The notes under the pieces: model-generated
Databases searched by the model: none
Told to the model about the DNA's origin: nothing
The model's input: only the letters and a program-made list of their open reading frames with translations
Program-made: the position numbers and the translations under genes
Shown here: in pieces, positions 60,078-64,000 of the stretch
How positions within the stretch are numbered: the stretch's first letter is position 1
How the letters are laid out: each line of letters opens with the position of its first letter
Origin: OAS926 sp035503715
GTDB lineage: Bacteria > Pseudomonadota > Alphaproteobacteria > Rhizobiales > Rhizobiaceae
DNA: 64,000 nt
Direction: 5' to 3'
Assembly: GCA_035503715.1 (NCBI GenBank)
Contig: DATJTE010000007.1
Span: forward strand, 24,217 to 88,216

Positions 60078-61535
60078 GTGAATAGAGCTGCGATACGCGC
60101 CGCGATCCACGTTTCGGCGATCTTTGCGATCTACCTCTCCGTCGCGATGCTCATTCCGGCAGCGGTCGATCTCTATGCCGGCCACGAGGACTGGCAGGTT
60201 TTCGCCTTTTCCGCCCTGTTCATGGGCGGGCTGGCCACCGCGGTCGCGCTGGCGACCCAGGGGCGCCCGCCGCCGGTCACGACCCGTTTCGGCTTCCTGC
60301 TGGTCAATCTGCTCTGGATAACCATGGCGCTGGCCGGCGCCGTTCCGTTTCTCGCATCGACCTTTGATCTCAGCATCGCGGACGCCTTTTTTGAGTCGGT
60401 CTCCGGCATCACGACGACGGGGTCGACCGTCATCTCGGGCCTCGACACCGCGCCGCCCGGCCTGCTGCTCTGGCGCTCGCTGCTCTCCTTCATGGGCGGT
60501 CTCGGCGTCATCGCGCTCGGCCTCTTCCTGCTGCCGTTTTTGAACATCGGCGGCATCTCCTATTTCAAGATCGAATCCTCCGACATCGAAGATCGTCCCT
60601 TCGAGCGCTTCCGCACTTTTACGCTGAGCCTGATCGGCATCTACACGGTGCTGGTCACCGCTTGCGCGGTCGCCTATGCCGCCGCCGGCATGGAAGCCTT
60701 CCACGCCATCAACCACGCCATGACCACGGTCGCCACCGGCGGCTTCTCCACCCACGACACCTCCTTCGTCCGTTACGCCGATAACCCGGCGATCCTGTGG
60801 ATCGGCGTCGTCTTCATGTTCATCGGCTCGCTGCCGTTTTCGATCACCATCCTGTTCCTGGTGCGCGGCCGCCTGGATTCGCTTCGCGATCCGCAGATCC
60901 GCGTCTTCGCCGGCTATTGCATCGTCTTCGCGGTGTCGGTCGGCATCTATCTCAACGTGAAGCTCGACATGCCGCTTTTCGAGGCGCTGACGCACTCGAC
61001 CTTCAACCTGATGTCGATCATCACGACTACTGGCCTCGCCAGCGACGACTACACGCTCTGGGGACCGTTCGCGGTCGCCTGCATCTTCGTCGCCACCTTC
61101 CTCGGTGGTTGCTCCGGCTCGACCACCGGCGCGATCAAGGCCTACCGCTTCCTGATCCTGTTCGAGCTGGTGATGAACGGTCTGCGCCGCCTGATCTATC
61201 CGAGCACGGTTCTGCCTGTGCGTTACGGCGACCGCACCGTCGACGACGACATGCAGCGTGCGGTCGTTCTCTTCATCGCATCGTTCTTCGTTCTGTGGGC
61301 GATCGGCACGATCCTGCTCGGCGCGACCGGGCTCGATCTCGTCACCGCCACTACCGGCGCGCTCACCTCCATCACCAATGTCGGCCCCGGTCTCGGCCCG
61401 ACCATCGGCCCGGTCGGCAATTTCTCCTCGCTGCCCGATTCGGCCAAGTGGATCTGCGCCATCCTGATGCTGCTCGGCCGTCTGGAAATTCTGGCTGTTC
61501 TGGTGGTCTTCACGCCGACATTCTGGGGTCGCTGA
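60078..61535 (+). CDS. trkH: Trk-type potassium transporter membrane subunit
   Basis: A 485-residue K+ uptake channel of the TrkH/TrkG/KtrB superfamily, same length as E. coli TrkH. The four P-loops with filter glycines are visible: VSGITTTGSTVISGLD, MTTVATGGFSTHDTSF, MSIITTTGLASDDY and TSITNVGPGLGPTIG. No ATG fits the frame near the first helix; GTG 60078 is the best start, giving MNRAAIRAAIHVSAIFAIYL. A regulatory TrkA gene is not adjacent. The M24-fold gene begins three bases after its stop, so they are likely cotranscribed. Confidence 0.93.
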   Translation: MNRAAIRAAIHVSAIFAIYLSVAMLIPAAVDLYAGHEDWQVFAFSALFMGGLATAVALATQGRPPPVTTRFGFLLVNLLWITMALAGAVPFLASTFDLSIADAFFESVSGITTTGSTVISGLDTAPPGLLLWRSLLSFMGGLGVIALGLFLLPFLNIGGISYFKIESSDIEDRPFERFRTFTLSLIGIYTVLVTACAVAYAAAGMEAFHAINHAMTTVATGGFSTHDTSFVRYADNPAILWIGVVFMFIGSLPFSITILFLVRGRLDSLRDPQIRVFAGYCIVFAVSVGIYLNVKLDMPLFEALTHSTFNLMSIITTTGLASDDYTLWGPFAVACIFVATFLGGCSGSTTGAIKAYRFLILFELVMNGLRRLIYPSTVLPVRYGDRTVDDDMQRAVVLFIASFFVLWAIGTILLGATGLDLVTATTGALTSITNVGPGLGPTIGPVGNFSSLPDSAKWICAILMLLGRLEILAVLVVFTPTFWGR

Positions 61536-61538
61536 AAA

Positions 61539-62948
61539 ATGCCTGTATCGTCCGTTGCCCTGAAGAAGGTTTTGCTGCCCAAATTCGGCGAGCCGACGGT
61601 GATGCCGGGCCTCCCGCGCGCGCTGTTCGAGCAACGCATCGAGGCGCTCATTGTGCTCGGCAGGAAAGCCGGCATCGACGCCTTCGCGATCTATGGCGAC
61701 CGCGAGCACTCGGCCAACATCGCCTTCCTCTCCGGATACGACCCGCGCTTCGAGGAAGCGCTGCTCGTCCTCCTGCCCGATAAGACGCCAAAGCTGCTGG
61801 TCGGCAATGAAGGCTGGGGCTACGCCGAAATCGTCGCCGGTCCGTATGAGCGCGTGCTCTACCAGACCTTCTCGCTGCCCTCGCAACCGCGCGACAAATC
61901 CCCTGCCCTTGCCGACATCCTCGCCGATTGCGGATTGAAGTCCGGTCAGACGATCGGCGCCATCGGCTGGAAACCCATCGGCGCCGGCGATCACGGTTTC
62001 GACCAGACAGCGCTCGACCTTCCCTCCTTCGTCGCCGACACGCTGCGCAAGCTCGCTGGTCCGTCGGGTAAGGTCGTCAACGCTGCCGATCTCCTCATGA
62101 ACCCAGCCGACGGCCTGCGCGCGATCAACACCGTCGATCAGCTCGCCGCCTTCGAATTCGCGTCAACCTTCACGTCCCAGGGCATCCGCAACGTCGTGGA
62201 GAACATCGAGCCAGGCATGACCGAGCTTGCCGGCGCGCGGCTGATGGGCATGAACGGTCTGCCGCAGAGCGCACATCCGATGCTCACCTCCGGCAAGCGC
62301 GCCTTCTACGGCCTGCCGAGCCCCAGCCTCGATGTCATCCGGCGCGGCGATCCCATCACCTGCGCTTATGGTGTGCACGGCGCGCTGACTTGTCGTGCTG
62401 GCTTCCTCGTCGAAAGTGCGGCCGAGCTTCCCGAGAGCATCCGCGACTATGTCGAAAAGCTCGTCGCGCCATATTTCTCCGCGGTGGTCGACTGGTACGA
62501 GACGATCGGCCTTGGCGTTTCCGGCGGCACGCTGTGGAAGGCCGTGCACGACCGCATCGGCGCGCCTTTCTTCGGCGTCGGCCTCAATCCCGGCCATCTG
62601 ATCCATCTCGATGAGTGGATGCACTCGCCGGTCTTTTCCGGTTCGGACATTCCGATGCAGTCCGGCATGGCGATCCAGGTCGACGTCATTCCGGCAACCG
62701 GCACGCCCTATTTCACCACCAACATCGAGGACGGCATCGCGCTGGCCAATGAAGCGCTTCGCGAAGAGTTTGCTACGGCTTATCCCGAAGCCTGGGCGCG
62801 CATCGAGGCTCGCCGTGCCTTCATGACCGATGTGCTCGGCATTCGCCTCAAGCCCGAGGTCCTGCCCTTCTCCAACCTCGCAGCCTTCCTGCCGCCTTTC
62901 TGGCTGGCGCGGAACCAGGCGATGGTCGTTACGGGACACCAACAGTAA
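61539..62948 (+). CDS. M24-fold (Xaa-Pro peptidase/creatinase superfamily) protein with altered active site
   Basis: A 469-residue protein with a creatinase/prolidase-type N-terminal domain (ALFEQRIEALIVLGRKAGID, REHSANIAFLSGYDPRFEEA) and a pita-bread C-terminal domain (GHLIHLDEWMHSPVFSGSDI, MQSGMAIQVDVIPA, TTNIEDGIALANEALRE). The two metal-binding Asp of active M24 peptidases (normally in VDAG...SDITRT) are replaced in DPITCAYGVHGALTCRAGF; the His and last Glu remain, one Glu is Asp. It may be a non-peptidase like creatinase, or inactive. It follows trkH. Confidence 0.85.
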   Translation: MPVSSVALKKVLLPKFGEPTVMPGLPRALFEQRIEALIVLGRKAGIDAFAIYGDREHSANIAFLSGYDPRFEEALLVLLPDKTPKLLVGNEGWGYAEIVAGPYERVLYQTFSLPSQPRDKSPALADILADCGLKSGQTIGAIGWKPIGAGDHGFDQTALDLPSFVADTLRKLAGPSGKVVNAADLLMNPADGLRAINTVDQLAAFEFASTFTSQGIRNVVENIEPGMTELAGARLMGMNGLPQSAHPMLTSGKRAFYGLPSPSLDVIRRGDPITCAYGVHGALTCRAGFLVESAAELPESIRDYVEKLVAPYFSAVVDWYETIGLGVSGGTLWKAVHDRIGAPFFGVGLNPGHLIHLDEWMHSPVFSGSDIPMQSGMAIQVDVIPATGTPYFTTNIEDGIALANEALREEFATAYPEAWARIEARRAFMTDVLGIRLKPEVLPFSNLAAFLPPFWLARNQAMVVTGHQQ

Positions 62949-63032
62949 ACCCTGGCTCGACGGGTCTTCTGGACCGTCGCTGCCGAAACCGCTAAGCGGT
63001 CATCGAGCGGCTGCTTGCCGCCGGGTTGGTGC

Positions 63033-64000
63033 ATGGTTCGTCGTCTGCTTGTATGTGTAATGATCGCGGCGCCGCTTCTCGCGGCGGGCTGCGCAAGCGC
63101 GCCCGAAACACTCCTTCCGGCGCCGGCCGTCGTGGCTTCGGTGCCCGGCGCCAGCCAGCATTCGATCTTCATCGCCACCACGCGCGAGCCGGAAAACGGC
63201 TCGTTCGGACCGAAACGCTCCCATGTCGTCGCCCACGGCCGCATCGACATGTCGGTGCCGCCCGGCCACCAGATCGGCAGGATCGAGCGTGCGTCGCGCG
63301 GCCTGCCAAATCCCGAGAAGGATTTCGCCTCGACCGGCTTCGCCAGCTACACGGACGCAGCCCTTTTCTCGGCGGCGGTTTCAGCCGACACGAAGGCGCG
63401 CGGCGGCCGCGTGCTGGTCTTCGTCCATGGCTATCACAACACCTTCGACGCCGCCGTCTACCGCACCACGCAGCTCGTCGCCGATTCAGGCTATGCCGGC
63501 ACGCCCATCCTGTTTTCCTGGCCCTCGGCCGGACGGACGCTCGATTACGTCTATGACAACAACAGCGCCACCGCGAGCCGCACCGCTTTGGAAGAAACGC
63601 TCCGCCTCGTCGCGAAATCGGGAGCGACGCGCGTCGACATCATCGGCCACTCGATGGGCGCCTGGGTGACGATGGAAGCGCTGCGGCAGCTCGCCATCGC
63701 CGGTGACCGCGATCTCGGCGGCAAGCTGGGCGACGTCGTGCTCGCCTCGCCTGACATCGATATCGATGTCTTCAAGAGCCAGATGCGCCATTACGGTCAG
63801 CCGAAGCACCCGTTCTTCGTCATGGTCTCGCGTGACGATCGTGCACTCGCCGTATCGCGCTTCATCGCTGGCGACCGCTCGCGCGTCGGCGATTTTGCCC
63901 ACGATGCCGAGCTCGCCTCGCTCGGCGTCAACGTGATGGACGTCACCGGTTCGGAGAGCGGCGATCCGTTCAACCATGCCAGGTTCGCCGACAATCCGGT
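63033..64000 (+). CDS. Alpha/beta-hydrolase lipoprotein (DUF900-type), 3' end outside the window
   Basis: The frame opens at ATG 63033 and continues to the window edge (322 residues seen). A lipoprotein signal (MVRRLLVCVMIAAPLLAAGC) precedes a serine hydrolase domain: VLVFVHGYHNTFDAAVYRTT, nucleophile elbow IIGHSMGAWVTMEALRQL, ASPDIDIDVFKSQM and FFVMVSRDDRALAVSRFIAG. The F-V-H-G-Y-N-type opening is of the DUF900 esterase group. The catalytic His is at or past the edge (FNHARFADNP). Function unknown; envelope lipase/esterase is a guess. Confidence 0.88.
   Translation, partial: MVRRLLVCVMIAAPLLAAGCASAPETLLPAPAVVASVPGASQHSIFIATTREPENGSFGPKRSHVVAHGRIDMSVPPGHQIGRIERASRGLPNPEKDFASTGFASYTDAALFSAAVSADTKARGGRVLVFVHGYHNTFDAAVYRTTQLVADSGYAGTPILFSWPSAGRTLDYVYDNNSATASRTALEETLRLVAKSGATRVDIIGHSMGAWVTMEALRQLAIAGDRDLGGKLGDVVLASPDIDIDVFKSQMRHYGQPKHPFFVMVSRDDRALAVSRFIAGDRSRVGDFAHDAELASLGVNVMDVTGSESGDPFNHARFADNP

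Noticed and set aside
58890..61535. 881-residue reading of the potassium transporter
   Set aside because: The first 396 codons are the antisense of ilvA; TrkH homology and family length begin at GTG 60078.

Overview
The window looks like ordinary core chromosome of a GC-rich alphaproteobacterium of the order Hyphomicrobiales (Rhizobiales), most likely Phyllobacteriaceae and Mesorhizobium-like. The basis is gene content and order: an ExoR-type Sel1-repeat regulator, a PopZ-type polar organiser beside valS and a TolC-type porin, tatABC joined to scpAB-nagZ-SPOR-argS-dgt, an HWE histidine kinase, and palindromic intergenic repeats of the kind scattered through Mesorhizobium genomes. This is a family-level inference; no rRNA is present. 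No phage, transposase, CRISPR array or plasmid backbone was seen.

Layout. 1-16.8 kb is one long minus-strand block, read dgt, argS, SPOR protein, nagZ, scpA, scpB, an orphan ABC ATPase, tatA, tatB, tatC, a small hypothetical gene, serS, surE, pcm, and a LysM/M23 lipoprotein cut by the window edge. It covers cell-wall division and recycling, chromosome condensation, twin-arginine export, tRNA charging and stationary-phase repair. 16.9-22.2 kb holds erpA, a VOC protein, a LysE exporter, an NCS2 purine permease with a structured leader that may be a riboswitch, xth, a small secreted protein and exoR. 22.4-31.4 kb holds ilvD, valS, a VOC protein, popZ, a TolC porin and a second isoaspartyl-methyltransferase-like gene. 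tRNA-Cys, a small membrane protein and tRNA-Asn follow.

32-44 kb holds a CAP-domain/RTX secreted protein, a three-PAS HWE sensor kinase, an FAD oxidoreductase/DUF1365/cfa lipid-modification operon, a small lipoprotein, a Tat-signal cyclic-nucleotide phosphodiesterase, a type II NADH dehydrogenase and 5-formyl-THF cyclo-ligase. 44-51 kb holds a divergent Lrp-type regulator/ald pair with a perfect inverted repeat between them, a DUF1203 protein, an OmpA protein with four tandem 16-residue repeats, and a sulfur/amino-acid cluster (GNAT, sulfurtransferase, AlaX editing protein, cysteine synthase). 51-64 kb holds an SDR, an alpha/beta hydrolase, ddl, an MFS carrier, a DEAD-box helicase with a long leader, an unrecognised pair of overlapping small genes, a DUF1697 protein, ilvA, trkH, an M24-fold protein lacking the usual metal-binding aspartates, and a lipoprotein hydrolase cut by the right edge.

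Most of the window is conserved housekeeping. The least explained items are the NCS2 leader RNA, the small gene pair at 57.5-58.0 kb, the repeat blocks inside OmpA and PopZ, and the degenerate M24 enzyme. I found no clear multi-gene system of unknown type.
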